Positions 14,466 to 24,101 of a stretch of DNA of 64,000 bases are shown in pieces; position 1 is the stretch's first letter; each line of letters starts with the position of its first letter. The position numbers and the translations under genes were made by a program. The stretch spans positions 682,001-746,000 of the forward strand of contig JACKMK010000002.1 of assembly GCA_024235395.1 (NCBI GenBank), read 5' to 3'. The notes beneath the pieces are model-generated. The model was not told the origin of the DNA. It searched no databases and saw nothing but the letters and a program-made list of their open reading frames with translations. Source of the DNA: Chromatiaceae bacterium (GTDB lineage Bacteria; Pseudomonadota; Gammaproteobacteria; Chromatiales; Chromatiaceae).

Positions 14466-15074
14466 TCAGCTCTCGGCGGCCCTTTCGATCCTCAACGTCT
14501 TGATCGCCGGCCCGAGGATGCGCACGACCTCGGGGTCGTTGCGCGACTTGGCGAGCAGGATCACGCCTTCGAGGAAGGCCAGCATCGCCTGCCCGGTCGC
14601 GGCGGTGTCGAGCGGCGCGATCACCCCGCGCTCGACCGCCTCGTCCAGGGTCTCGTGGAAACGCGCGCTCGCCTTCTGGAACACCGCATTGATCTTGGCG
14701 CGCAGGACCTCGTCGCGGGTACTGACCTCCAGCGCCAGATTGCCGAACAGGCAGCCGGGCATGCGGCCTTCGAGGTCCTTGGCCGCCTTCTGCCAGTAGT
14801 AGGCCGCGTCGATCAGGTAGTCGAGGCGCTCGAGCGGCGGCAGGTCGCGATCGAACGCCTCCGCGACGAAACCGTGCGCCCAGTCGTCCGCCATGTCGTC
14901 GATGACCGCCATCGCGAGGTCCTGTTTCGACGGAAAGAAGTGATAGAAGCTGCCCTTCTGCACATTGGCGAGGTCACAGATCTCCTTGATTCCGACGTCC
15001 GCATAGCTGCGCCCGTGAAACAGTTCGCGGGCGGTGCTCAGGATGCGCGTTCTTGTGTCGGCGGCGAGGTTCAT
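14466..15074 (-). CDS. TetR-family transcriptional regulator
   Basis: A 202-residue repressor. The N-terminal TetR helix-turn-helix is clear (TRTRILSTARELFHGRSYAD, then EICDLANVQKGSFYHFFPSK). The ligand domain carries MPGCLFGNLALEVS with Cys108; in related NemR-like repressors a cysteine in this region senses electrophiles or oxidants. It lies directly upstream of tusA-dsrE2 on the same strand, but has its own strong promoter (15083-15110) with the operator inside the spacer. The predicted transcription start is almost at the ATG, so the mRNA may be leaderless. Likely represses itself and tusA-dsrE2 and releases on reactive sulfur or electrophiles; the ligand is inference. Confidence 0.88.
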   Translation of the reverse strand: MNLAADTRTRILSTARELFHGRSYADVGIKEICDLANVQKGSFYHFFPSKQDLAMAVIDDMADDWAHGFVAEAFDRDLPPLERLDYLIDAAYYWQKAAKDLEGRMPGCLFGNLALEVSTRDEVLRAKINAVFQKASARFHETLDEAVERGVIAPLDTAATGQAMLAFLEGVILLAKSRNDPEVVRILGPAIKTLRIERAAES

Positions 15075-15082
15075 GGAACCGC

Positions 15083-15110
15083 ATTGTAGTAGACCGGTTG
15101 GTCAAGTCAA
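15083..15110 (-). promoter_or_regulatory. tetR promoter with operator in the spacer
   Basis: Reading the minus strand: TTGACT (15110-15105), 16-bp spacer, TACAAT (15088-15083), a near-consensus sigma-70 promoter. The spacer contains GACCAACCGGTC (15103-15092), i.e. GACC-N4-GGTC in the palindrome form also found before tusA. The start codon begins only about nine bases after the -10. Confidence 0.75.
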
Positions 15111-15193
15111 GCGCCCTGGCTTGTCGTGACGGGGGGCGATCGCTGCCGCGTGCGTTCTCGACCGGTACGGTCGTGCCGTCGGCGCGTTGACGG

Positions 15194-15496
15194 CTACTGG
15201 AACTTGATCCGGCCGCGCAGCTCTTCGGCCGTGGTCTGGACGTCGCGCAGATTGCCGTCCGCGTCCGTCCCCACGATGACGCCCTTGCCGGCGACCGGGA
15301 TCACGGTGTCGATCTGGAAGCGTCCCGTGGTGCCGCGGATGAAGCATTCTTCGTCGAAGTACAAGCGGTCGCCGGTCGCGCCGACCGCGTCGGATTCGAT
15401 GGTGTCGAAGCCGATCAACCGCTGGATGTCGGTCGCGTCCTCGACCTCCGCGTCGGTGACGGTCTGCTGTGCCGGGTCGATCAATAGCGCTTTCAT
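15194..15496 (-). CDS. Hypothetical protein, 100 residues
   Basis: A 100-residue acidic protein starting MKALLIDPAQQTVTDAEVED. Strands and turns alternate (FDTIESDAVGATGDRLYFDE, CFIRGTTGRFQIDTVIPVAG), which recalls small phage-like DUF3846 proteins, but I would not assign it. It stands alone, with about 240 bp to glnD and 120 bp to tetR. Residue composition (many Asp, Gly, Thr) fits a small soluble beta-rich protein. Confidence 0.6.
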   Translation of the reverse strand: MKALLIDPAQQTVTDAEVEDATDIQRLIGFDTIESDAVGATGDRLYFDEECFIRGTTGRFQIDTVIPVAGKGVIVGTDADGNLRDVQTTAEELRGRIKFQ

Positions 15497-15738
15497 GATG
15501 CTCTGGTGCTCTCGTTGGTTCAGGCGGTGGCGTGCGACGCGGGGGCGAATCGCGCATGGCCATGGTTGTTGCGGGTCGGTGCGGGGCAATGCCGCTTGCG
15601 TCTCCAGGCTGACAATCTAACGAGCGATGCCGATGCGGGCCAGTTGGAAGTTTGAAAGACGTCGATAGCTGCCGGCTATTGACGCAAGGCATGCCGTCAA
15701 GCCGCAGTCGCGCTCGGGACTCACCCGAAGGCGCGTCG

Positions 15739-18366
15739 TCAGTCGTCGAGCTTGTTGCGGATCGCTTCGGCGATCTCGGCGAGGCGTTGCGGGTCGGTGA
15801 TGCGTTGGTCGAGTCGATCCGTGACCGCGAAGGTGTCCTGCGCCTCGGCCCCGGCGGTGGCGATCCGCGCGTGGTGCAACCGCAGCTTCTTCGCCGCGAA
15901 CGCCTGGCCGACCAGCGACAACAGGCCGGGGCGGTCGCTGGTCTTGAGGATCAGCAGCGTGACCGCCCGGTTTTCGTCCTGCTCGAAGTCGATCTCGGAC
16001 GGCATCTGAAAGCTCTGCAGTTGGCGCGGGATGCGCGGCTGGCCCTTCGGCGGTTCGGCGTCGTTGAGTCCGTCTTCAATGAAATAGCGGATGCCCTGCA
16101 GTCGTTCCTCGACGTCGATCTGCGAACCATCCTCTTCGAGCACCAGGTAGCTGTTGACGCTCAGTCCCTGAACCGTGGTCTGGATGCGTGCGTTGAGGAC
16201 GTTGAGTCCGAGTTGGTCGAGCAGGGCGGTGGAGTGGGCGAACAGGTCGTCACGGTCGGGCCCGTAGACGAACAACTCGGTGCAGCGGTAGACCTTGTCC
16301 TGGCGCAACGCGACATGAATCCGGTCGATGGCCTTGCCCGGCGGCCACAACAACTCGGCGTGCCAGATGATCGCGTCAACCGAGTTCTGCAGAAAATAGT
16401 CTGAAGTGAACGACATCCACAACAGGTTCAGCTGTTCGTTGTCGTAACCCTTTTTCAGCAACACGATCCGCGCCTCCGCCTGGCGCTCCGAGATCACCTC
16501 GTCGGGATCCTGGGGCTGATCGAGGCCGCGTTCCAGTGCGGCAGCGGTGCGTGCGTGGAGTTGATCGATCAGGGCGGCCTTCCACGAGTTCCAGCGTGCC
16601 GGGTTGGTGCCGCGCATGTCGGCGACGGTCAGCAGGTACAGGTAGTCGAGCCGCATCCGTGTTCCGACCCGGCTGGCGAACTGCTGGATCACATCGGGAT
16701 CGTCGATGTCCTGATGCTGCGCGGTGTGCGACATCACCAGGTGGAAACGCACCAGCCACGCGATCAGGTTGGCGTCGAATTCGGAAAGGTCGTGGCGCAG
16801 GCAGAACTCGCGCGCATCCGCAGCCCCGAGTTCCGAGTGATCGCCACCGCGTCCCTTGGCGATGTCGTGAAACAGGCCCGCGAGGTACAGCAGCTCGGGT
16901 TTCGGCAGCTGCGCATAGACCTGGTTGCAGCGCGGACACTCCTCGGCATGCCTGGCCAGCGCAAAGCGCCGCATATTGCGAATCACCATCAGGATGTGTT
17001 CGTCGACCGTGTACACGTGGAACAGGTCGAACTGCATCAGCCCCGACACCGTGTTGAACGCCGGCAGGTAACGCCCGAGTATGCCGTAGCGGTGCATGCG
17101 GCGGGTCGCATGTGTGAGGCCGTCGTGCTGGCGGAAGATCTCGATGAACAGCGCGCGTGCGCGGATATCGCGGCGGAAGCGTTTGTCGATCAGATGGCGG
17201 TGCGCGCGGATCAGGCGGATCGTGCTGGCGCGCACGCCCTGGAGTTCCGGATGCTGTTGCAGGATCAGGAACAGCTCCAGCATCGCCAGTGGATATCGCG
17301 CGAAGATCCCGGTGTTGACCACCTCCAGGTAGCCGCTGCGAGCCTGGAACCGGCGGTTGATCGGCACCGGATCGCCGAGTTCGTTGTTCAGCAGGATCGC
17401 TTCCTCGAACAGCTGCAACAGCATCTCGTTGAGGCGCTGGATCTCGATCACCCGTCGGTAGTAGTCCTGCATGAACTGTTCGACTGCGAGATTGGCGCTC
17501 GCATCGGTATAGCCGAACTGTTTCGCCAGGGCGCGCTGGTGTTCGAACAACATCCGGTCTTCGTGGCGGCCGGTGAGCAGGTGCAGTGCGTAGCGCACGC
17601 GCCACAGGTGTTCGGCGCCGCGATGCAGCTGCCGGTATTCGTGGTCGTTGAGGAAGCCGTGTTCCACCAGTGCCGCCATCGTGCTGACGCCGAAGTGGCG
17701 TTTCGCGACCCAGCCGATCGTCTGGATGTCGCGCAGGCCGCCCGGTCCCTCCTTGAGATTCGGCTCGAGGTTCTGGCCGCTGTCGTCGAATTTCGCGTGC
17801 CGCTGGCGCTGTTCCTCGAGCTTGGCCGAGAAGAACTCGCGGCTCGACCAGAAATTCTCCGGACTTATGGCCTCGGTGAGTTGGTCGAACAGCGCGTGAT
17901 CGCCGGCCACCAGCCGCGATTCGACCAGGTTGGTGATCACCGTGATGTCGGCGCGGGCCTCTTCGACGCATTGCTCGAGGCTGCGCACGCTGTGCCCGAC
18001 CTCCAGGCCTATGTCCCAAAGGAACATGATCAGCGGCTCGATGTGCTCGGCCAGCTGTTGTGGCTCGACCGAGGTCAGGATCAGCAGATCGACGTCGGAA
18101 GCGGGGTGCAACTCGCCCCGACCGTAGCCGCCGACCGCGACCAGGCTGGCCTGCGCATCGTCCGGCAGATAGCGACACCAGACGCGGTGCACGATCGCGT
18201 CGGTGAACAGCGCCGCCTGGCGCACCAGCAGGCTGGCGCGCGTGCCCTGGGCGAACCGTTCCGCCAACAGCGCGCGTGCGTCGCGCAGGGTCTGTTTGAA
18301 CGCGGTCAGCGGCGCATCGCCGGCCGCAATCCGCCGGTCGAGCGCTTCCAGCAGGGAATCAGTCAT
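15739..18366 (-). CDS. glnD: Bifunctional PII uridylyltransferase/uridylyl-removing enzyme
   Basis: An 875-residue GlnD, the nitrogen sensor that uridylylates PII proteins at low glutamine and deuridylylates them at high glutamine. The nucleotidyltransferase motif GGYGRGELHPASDVDLL is at residues 79-95. The HD domain follows in the middle (LAGLFHDIAKGRGGDHSELG, with the HD pair). Two ACT domains close the protein (LFVYGPDRDDLFAHSTALLD and LLILKTSDRPGLLSLVGQAF), which bind glutamine. ATG 18366 is chosen because an upstream extension would run into map. It lies 5 bp downstream of map, the usual gammaproteobacterial pair. The minus-strand genes diverge from rpsB. Confidence 0.96.
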   Translation of the reverse strand: MTDSLLEALDRRIAAGDAPLTAFKQTLRDARALLAERFAQGTRASLLVRQAALFTDAIVHRVWCRYLPDDAQASLVAVGGYGRGELHPASDVDLLILTSVEPQQLAEHIEPLIMFLWDIGLEVGHSVRSLEQCVEEARADITVITNLVESRLVAGDHALFDQLTEAISPENFWSSREFFSAKLEEQRQRHAKFDDSGQNLEPNLKEGPGGLRDIQTIGWVAKRHFGVSTMAALVEHGFLNDHEYRQLHRGAEHLWRVRYALHLLTGRHEDRMLFEHQRALAKQFGYTDASANLAVEQFMQDYYRRVIEIQRLNEMLLQLFEEAILLNNELGDPVPINRRFQARSGYLEVVNTGIFARYPLAMLELFLILQQHPELQGVRASTIRLIRAHRHLIDKRFRRDIRARALFIEIFRQHDGLTHATRRMHRYGILGRYLPAFNTVSGLMQFDLFHVYTVDEHILMVIRNMRRFALARHAEECPRCNQVYAQLPKPELLYLAGLFHDIAKGRGGDHSELGAADAREFCLRHDLSEFDANLIAWLVRFHLVMSHTAQHQDIDDPDVIQQFASRVGTRMRLDYLYLLTVADMRGTNPARWNSWKAALIDQLHARTAAALERGLDQPQDPDEVISERQAEARIVLLKKGYDNEQLNLLWMSFTSDYFLQNSVDAIIWHAELLWPPGKAIDRIHVALRQDKVYRCTELFVYGPDRDDLFAHSTALLDQLGLNVLNARIQTTVQGLSVNSYLVLEEDGSQIDVEERLQGIRYFIEDGLNDAEPPKGQPRIPRQLQSFQMPSEIDFEQDENRAVTLLILKTSDRPGLLSLVGQAFAAKKLRLHHARIATAGAEAQDTFAVTDRLDQRITDPQRLAEIAEAIRNKLDD

Positions 18367-18371
18367 CTTGC

Positions 18372-19151
18372 TCAGGCAGTCGCTGCCTGCCGCTCTTCGG
18401 CGCGCAGGGTCAGCACCTCGTATCCGGTCGGGGTGACCAGCACGGTATGTTCCCACTGCGCGGACAACTTGCGGTCCTTGGTGACCACGGTCCAGCCGTC
18501 GGGTAGCAGCTTCACGTTGCGTTTGCCCGCATTGACCATCGGTTCGATCGTGAACGTCATACCGGTCTGCAGCGCGATGCCGGTGCCGGCTGCGCCGTAG
18601 TGCAGCACCTGGGGGTCCTCGTGGAAACCGCGACCGATGCCGTGCCCACAGTATTCCTGCACCACCGAATAGCCGTGGCTCTCAACGAAACGCTGGATCG
18701 CGTGTCCGATGTCACCGAGCCGGTGGCCGGGCTTGACCAGCTCGATCCCTTTCCACATCGCCTGATGGGTCACGTCGACCAGGCGTTGCGCGAGAATCGA
18801 AGGCTGGCCGATGAGGAACATCTTGCTGGTATCGCCGTGGAAGCCGTCCTTGATGACCGTGACGTCGATATTGACGATGTCGCCGTCCTTGAGAATTTTG
18901 TTCCCGGGAATGCCGTGGCAGACCTGGTGGTTGACCGAGGTGCAGATCGATTTCGGGAAACCGCGGTAGTTCAGCGGGGCCGGCACCGCGCGCTGTTCGT
19001 TGACGATGTAGTCGTGGCACAGGCGGTCGAGTTCGTCGGTGCTGACGCCGGGTCTGACGTGGTCGCCGATCATCTCGAGCACCTCGGCGGCGAGGCGGCC
19101 GGCGACGCGCATCTTCTCGATCTCGTCCGGCGTTTTGATGATCACGGCCAT
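18372..19151 (-). CDS. map: Methionine aminopeptidase, type I
   Basis: A 259-residue MetAP-I that removes the initiator methionine from nascent proteins. The family core is complete: the metal-binding Asp/His set is in VNIDVTVIKDGFHGDTSKMF, EYCGHGIGRGFHEDPQVLHY, MTFTIEPMVNAGKR and the final QWEHTVLVTPTGYEVLT. It is transcribed away from rpsB and has glnD immediately downstream, the standard arrangement. Confidence 0.97.
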   Translation of the reverse strand: MAVIIKTPDEIEKMRVAGRLAAEVLEMIGDHVRPGVSTDELDRLCHDYIVNEQRAVPAPLNYRGFPKSICTSVNHQVCHGIPGNKILKDGDIVNIDVTVIKDGFHGDTSKMFLIGQPSILAQRLVDVTHQAMWKGIELVKPGHRLGDIGHAIQRFVESHGYSVVQEYCGHGIGRGFHEDPQVLHYGAAGTGIALQTGMTFTIEPMVNAGKRNVKLLPDGWTVVTKDRKLSAQWEHTVLVTPTGYEVLTLRAEERQAATA

Positions 19152-19209
19152 CGGCGCCCCTCAGCTGCTATTTGGGTTCGAAAATCAAGATCTTGGCGTC
19201 AATTCCGCA

Positions 19210-19238
19210 TTGAGGCCCGGGGTCGCTTATGGTATAAA
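19210..19238 (+). promoter_or_regulatory. rpsB-operon sigma-70 promoter
   Basis: TTGAGG (19210-19215), 17-bp spacer, TATAAA (19233-19238), followed by GCGC-rich discriminator DNA, a pattern of stringently controlled ribosomal promoters. Drives rpsB-tsf and onwards. The start would be near 19245, giving a leader of about 150 nt. Confidence 0.75.
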
Positions 19239-19244
19239 ACGCGC

Positions 19245-19398
19245 CGCTTGGCGGCAATGACCGCTTAGGCGCCCTGTTTGCAGGGTTAATTTTTAACGAC
19301 ACACACGTACCGCTAAGCGGCGCCTGGGTGCCCGGTTCAGGCCGGGTCGGTCGTCGCGGTCCGTGGAGGCTCAACCCAACCGTAATACCGGAGTATTC
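19245..19398 (+). ncRNA. rpsB leader, t44/tff-like element
   Basis: The 150-nt leader between the map-rpsB promoter and rpsB folds into a long-range stem CCGCTTAG (19261-19268) with CTAAGCGG (19313-19320), enclosing a hairpin CCCTG-TTTG-CAGGG (19272-19285). In Gammaproteobacteria the same interval carries the t44 (tff) RNA motif, considered the S2 autoregulation site. Assignment rests on position and structure; a covariance-model search with the t44 family would decide. Confidence 0.6.
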
Positions 19399-20139
19399 AT
19401 GAGCAACGTTTCCATGCGCCAGATGCTTGAAGCTGGCGTACATTTCGGCCACCAGACCCGTTACTGGAACCCGAAGATGAGTCCCTTCATCTTCGGCCAT
19501 CGCAACAAGATCCACATCGTCAACCTCGAAAAGACGTTGCCGTTGTTCAACGACGCGATGAACTTCGTCGGCAAGCTGTCGTCGAACGGCGGCAAGGTGC
19601 TGTTCGTCGGCACCAAGCGTTCGGCGCGCGACGTGGTGCGCGAGGAGGCCGAACGCTGCAACATGCCGTTCGTCAACCACCGTTGGCTGGGCGGCATGCT
19701 GACCAATTTCAAGACCATCAAGCAGTCGATCAAGCGCCTCAAGGAACTCGAGGCGATGGATGCGGACGGCTCGATGGCGGCACGCTTCCATAAGAAAGAG
19801 GCGCTTACCCTGCGCCGCGAGAAAGACAAGCTGGAGCGCAGCCTGGGTGGCATCAAGGATATGAACGGACTGCCCGACGCATTGTTCGTCGTCGACACCG
19901 GGCACGAGAAGATCGCTGTCGCCGAGGCGCGCAAACTGGGCATTCCGGTCATCGGTGTGGTGGACACCAACAACGATCCGGACGCCATCGATTACGTGAT
20001 CCCCGGCAACGACGACGCCATCCGTGCGGTGCAACTCTACGTACAGGGCGCGTCCGCGGCGATCCTCGAGGGCCGCGCCGCAGCGGCCACCGCAGCGGCA
20101 TCCGGCCGCGGCGAGACGGCGGATACGACAGCCGGCTGA
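19399..20139 (+). CDS. rpsB: 30S ribosomal protein S2
   Basis: A 246-residue S2, which joins the 30S subunit late and bridges to S1. Family hallmarks: MRQMLEAGVHFGHQTRYWNP at the N-terminus, GTKRSARDVVREEAERC, VNHRWLGGMLTNFKTIKQSI and PVIGVVDTNNDPDAIDYVIP. The C-terminus ends in an alanine-rich tail (EGRAAAATAAASGRGETA) typical of the protein. The ATG at 19399 is preceded by CCGGAG; GTG 19363 is discarded because family members start with M-x-x-V-S/T-M-R-x-M-L. Confidence 0.98.
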   Translation: MSNVSMRQMLEAGVHFGHQTRYWNPKMSPFIFGHRNKIHIVNLEKTLPLFNDAMNFVGKLSSNGGKVLFVGTKRSARDVVREEAERCNMPFVNHRWLGGMLTNFKTIKQSIKRLKELEAMDADGSMAARFHKKEALTLRREKDKLERSLGGIKDMNGLPDALFVVDTGHEKIAVAEARKLGIPVIGVVDTNNDPDAIDYVIPGNDDAIRAVQLYVQGASAAILEGRAAAATAAASGRGETADTTAG

Positions 20140-20166
20140 GTTACCGGGCCGGGTCGACATATCCAG

Positions 20167-20212
20167 ACAAAACGCCCCTGTCCGGCTTGCCGGCCGGGGG
20201 CCGTTTGTTATC
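20167..20212 (+). terminator. Attenuator-like hairpin between rpsB and tsf
   Basis: ACAAAACG-CCCC...GGGGGCCGTTTGTTA forms a GC-rich stem (with inner CCGGCTTGCCGG) whose outer arms AAAACG/CGTTTGTT pair as well and end in a T-rich tail. It resembles the partial terminator known between rpsB and tsf in enterobacteria, which lowers tsf transcription. Confidence 0.6.
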
Positions 20213-20244
20213 AGAAAGATTCTGCGAATTGAGGAAATACGAGC

Positions 20245-21138
<894 letters not shown>

Positions 21139-21210
21139 CCGGTGCGCCCTGCGCCTCGGCGCAGGGCAGTGCCCCGCACCCTAATCAAACGAGGTCGGTC
21201 CAGTCCTTCC

Positions 21211-21942
21211 ATGCCAGAACACCCTGCCACGCGCCGGATACTGCTGAAGCTGAGCGGCGAGGCCCTGATGGGCGACGGTGATTTCGGCATCGATCCGGCG
21301 GTCATGCAACGGATCGCCGGCGAGATCGCCGAACTGGTGGCCGACGGTGTGCAGATCGGCCTGGTGATCGGTGGTGGAAACATCTTTCGCGGCGCCGGTC
21401 TCGCGGGTGGCGGGTTCGACCGGGTCACCGGCGATCACATCGGCATGCTGGCGACGGTGATGAACGGTCTGGCGATGCAGGACGCGCTGCGTAAACAGGG
21501 CGTGGATGCACGCACGCTGTCCGCATTCCGCATCGACCAGGTATGCGAGTACTACAGTCGCGATGGCGCCGTCCGTCACCTCGAGGCAGGCCGGGTCGTG
21601 ATCCTCTCGGCCGGCACCGGCAACCCGTATTTCACGACCGACACCGCGGCCAGCCTGAGAGCGATCGAGATCGGCGCCGACGTGATGATCAAGGCGACCA
21701 AGGTCGATGGTGTCTACGCGGCCGATCCGGTCAAACACCCCGATGCCGACTTCTATCCCCGCCTGAGCTACGATCGCGTGTTGCGCGAGGGGTTGGCGGT
21801 CATGGACGCCACGGCCGTGGTGTTGTGCAAAGAGCAGGCTATGCCGCTGCGGGTGATGAATATCAACACGAAAGGTGCGCTGCGGCGCGTCATCAGGGGT
21901 GAGTCGCTCGGCACCCTGGTCACGAGTGGAGAGGAGTCATGA
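21211..21942 (+). CDS. pyrH: UMP kinase
   Basis: A 243-residue UMP kinase of the amino-acid-kinase fold, forming UDP from UMP. The opening RRILLKLSGEALMGDGDFGI, GLVIGGGNIFRGAGLAGGGF and ADVMIKATKVDGVYAADPVK are family signatures. ATG 21211 is used; a GTG 69 bases upstream would give an unusual basic extension. It overlaps frr by 4 bases (ATGA), so translation is coupled. Confidence 0.97.
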   Translation: MPEHPATRRILLKLSGEALMGDGDFGIDPAVMQRIAGEIAELVADGVQIGLVIGGGNIFRGAGLAGGGFDRVTGDHIGMLATVMNGLAMQDALRKQGVDARTLSAFRIDQVCEYYSRDGAVRHLEAGRVVILSAGTGNPYFTTDTAASLRAIEIGADVMIKATKVDGVYAADPVKHPDADFYPRLSYDRVLREGLAVMDATAVVLCKEQAMPLRVMNINTKGALRRVIRGESLGTLVTSGEES

Positions 21943-22496
21943 TTGACGACATCAAGAAAGACGCGGCCGGCCGAATGGCCAAGAGTGTCGAATCGCTGAG
22001 TGATAACCTGGCGAAGGTGCGCACCGGTCGGGCCCATCCGAGCCTGCTCGATCATCTCACGGTACCGTATTACGGCTCCGAGGTGCCGATGAAGCAGGTC
22101 GCGAACGTCGGCGTCGAAGATGCGCGGACCCTGACGGTGCAACCCTACGAACAACAGATGGTCAGCGTGGTCGAGAAGGCCATCCGCGAGTCCGATCTCG
22201 GGTTGAACCCGAACTCGGCCGGCACGCTGATCCGCGTGCCGATGCCGCAACTGACGGAAGAGCGGCGCCGCGATATGACCAAGATCGTACGTCACGAGGC
22301 CGAGCAGGCGCGGGTCGCGGTGCGCAACATCCGTCGCGACGCCAACAACGATCTCAAGGCGCTGGTGAAAGACAAGCTGATCTCCGAAGACGACGAGCGC
22401 AGAGGTCAGGAGATCATCCAGAAGCTGACGGATCAGCACGTCAAAGAGATCGACGAACTGCTGGAAAAGAAAGAAAAAGACCTGATGTCGGTCTGA
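21939..22496 (+). CDS. frr: Ribosome recycling factor
   Basis: A 185-residue RRF, which splits post-termination ribosomes with EF-G. Family blocks: KSVESLSDNLAKVRTGRAHP, VPYYGSEVPMKQVANV, DLGLNPNSAGTLIRVPMPQL and TEERRRDMTKIV. Two-domain L-shape inferred from family. Start overlaps pyrH stop; uppS begins 16 bp downstream. Confidence 0.98.
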   Translation: MIDDIKKDAAGRMAKSVESLSDNLAKVRTGRAHPSLLDHLTVPYYGSEVPMKQVANVGVEDARTLTVQPYEQQMVSVVEKAIRESDLGLNPNSAGTLIRVPMPQLTEERRRDMTKIVRHEAEQARVAVRNIRRDANNDLKALVKDKLISEDDERRGQEIIQKLTDQHVKEIDELLEKKEKDLMSV

Positions 22497-22512
22497 GGCC
22501 GCCGAGGCAGCA

Positions 22513-23277
22513 ATGTCCGACGGTGCGCAAACGGGGGAGAGCCCGATTTCATCCGGGAAGGTGCCGGAGCACGTGGCGATCATCATGGATGGCAACGGTC
22601 GCTGGGCCGAGGCGCGTGGCCAGGCCAGACACGCCGGGCACAAGGCGGGTGTCGGCAGCGTGCGCAGCACGATCGAGGAATGTATCCGGCATGGCGTGAA
22701 GGTGCTCACGCTGTTCGCGTTCAGCAGCGAAAACTGGCGCCGCCCGGCGGCCGAGGTCAACCTGCTGATGGATCTGTTCCTGACGGCGCTGCAACGCGAG
22801 GTCAAACGCATGCAGAGCAACGAGATCCAGCTCCGCGTGATCGGTGACATCACGGCGTTTCCCGACAAGCTGCAACGGCGCATCCGCGCCTCCGAGGACG
22901 CGACGCGCGCCAACCAGCGCCTGATCCTGCAGATCGCCGCAAACTACGGTGGACGTTGGGACATCACCCAGGCCGCGCGCCGACTGGCGCACGCGGTGCG
23001 CAGCGGCGAACTCGATCCGGATACGATCGACGAGAAGGCATTCGCGAACGCGACCACGCTGGACGGCCTGCCGGATCCCGATCTCTTCATCCGCACCGGC
23101 GGCGATCTGCGCATCAGCAATTTTCTGTTGTGGCACTGCGCCTACACCGAGCTGTACTTCACGCCGGTGCTGTGGCCGGATTTCGACGCCACGCAGTTTC
23201 GACTCGCCCTGGACGAATTCGCCAGCCGTCAGCGACGTTTCGGACGGACCGGCGCACAACTCGAGAAGGCCGACTAG
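22513..23277 (+). CDS. uppS: Undecaprenyl diphosphate synthase
   Basis: A 254-residue cis-prenyltransferase making the C55 lipid carrier for peptidoglycan and surface polysaccharides. The catalytic Asp26 lies in HVAIIMDGNGRWAEARG; the substrate-binding GHKAGVGSVR and TLFAFSSENWRRP and the terminal PDLFIRTGGDLRISNFLLWH are conserved. The stop TAG shares its last base with the GTG start of cdsA. Confidence 0.97.
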   Translation: MSDGAQTGESPISSGKVPEHVAIIMDGNGRWAEARGQARHAGHKAGVGSVRSTIEECIRHGVKVLTLFAFSSENWRRPAAEVNLLMDLFLTALQREVKRMQSNEIQLRVIGDITAFPDKLQRRIRASEDATRANQRLILQIAANYGGRWDITQAARRLAHAVRSGELDPDTIDEKAFANATTLDGLPDPDLFIRTGGDLRISNFLLWHCAYTELYFTPVLWPDFDATQFRLALDEFASRQRRFGRTGAQLEKAD

Positions 23278-24101
23278 TGCTCTGGCAGCGGGTACTGACC
23301 GCGCTGGTCCTGATACCCCTGGTGGTGGCCGGCATCCTGAAGCTGGACACCGTGGCGTTCGCGCTCGTGCTCGGGGCGTTCGTGATGCTGGGTGCACTGG
23401 AGATGGCGCGTCTCGCGCAGCTGCACCAGCGCCCGGCACAGGTCCTGTTTGCGGTCGGCACCGCGTTGGCGCTCGGCCTCGCCTGGCACTTCCTGCATGG
23501 CGCGGCGCTGCAGGCCGTGCAATGGGCGATGGCGCTGTGGTGGGCGGTGACCACGGTCATGCTGTTCTCCAGACGTCGCGAGTTGCGTCGGATCGAGGGT
23601 TCCCGCCCGTTGATCCTGGTGCTCGGTGCGCTGGTGCTGGTCAGTGCCTGGATCTCGGTGGTCGACCTGCACCGGGTCCGGCCCGGTGGTCCTGCGCTGG
23701 TGCTGTACCTGTTCGTGCTGATCTGGGTCGCCGATTCGGGCGCCTATTTCGCCGGACGCGCCTTCGGTCGGCGCAAGCTGTCGCCGTTCGTCAGTCCCGG
23801 CAAGACCTGGGCGGGCGTGTTCGGTGCCCTCGCGGGTGCGGCGCTGAGTGCCGTCGCGCTGGTGCAGGGCGGCTGGGCAGGGGCTGCGACGGTGCCCGGC
23901 ATGGTGCTGCTGGTCGCGCTTGTCACCCTGCTCTCGATTGGCGGAGACCTTTGGGAAAGCCGGCTCAAGCGTGAGGCGGGGGTCAAGGACAGCGGCCAGC
24001 TGTTGCCCGGACACGGCGGTGTTCTGGACCGCATCGACAGCCTGCTGGCAGCGGCGCCGGTGTTCGCGCTCGGTGCCGTGCTGTTGGGGACGACCACATG
24101 A
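23277..24101 (+). CDS. cdsA: Phosphatidate cytidylyltransferase (CDP-diglyceride synthase)
   Basis: A 274-residue membrane enzyme forming CDP-diacylglycerol from phosphatidate and CTP. At least seven transmembrane helices are visible; the signature near the C-terminus is complete (VTLLSIGGDLWESRLKREAG followed by KDSGQLLPGHGGVLDRIDSL, the S-x-x-K-R-x4-K-D-x-G-x-x-x-P-G-H-G-G-x-x-D-R-x-D motif). The GTG start at 23277 overlaps the uppS stop by one base; no ATG exists nearby, and the N-terminal VLWQRVLTALVLIPLVVAGI is typical. The gene ends overlapping dxr by 4 bases. Confidence 0.96.
   Translation: MLWQRVLTALVLIPLVVAGILKLDTVAFALVLGAFVMLGALEMARLAQLHQRPAQVLFAVGTALALGLAWHFLHGAALQAVQWAMALWWAVTTVMLFSRRRELRRIEGSRPLILVLGALVLVSAWISVVDLHRVRPGGPALVLYLFVLIWVADSGAYFAGRAFGRRKLSPFVSPGKTWAGVFGALAGAALSAVALVQGGWAGAATVPGMVLLVALVTLLSIGGDLWESRLKREAGVKDSGQLLPGHGGVLDRIDSLLAAAPVFALGAVLLGTTT

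Noticed and set aside
15652..16404. 250-codon plus-strand frame antisense to the glnD 3' end
   Set aside because: Shadow of glnD ACT domains; not supported by any motif.
16555..18600. 681-codon open frame on the plus strand opposite glnD
   Set aside because: It mirrors the GlnD coding strand in the complementary frame, with composition rich in Val, Asp and His as expected from GC-rich antisense codons; GlnD is certain.
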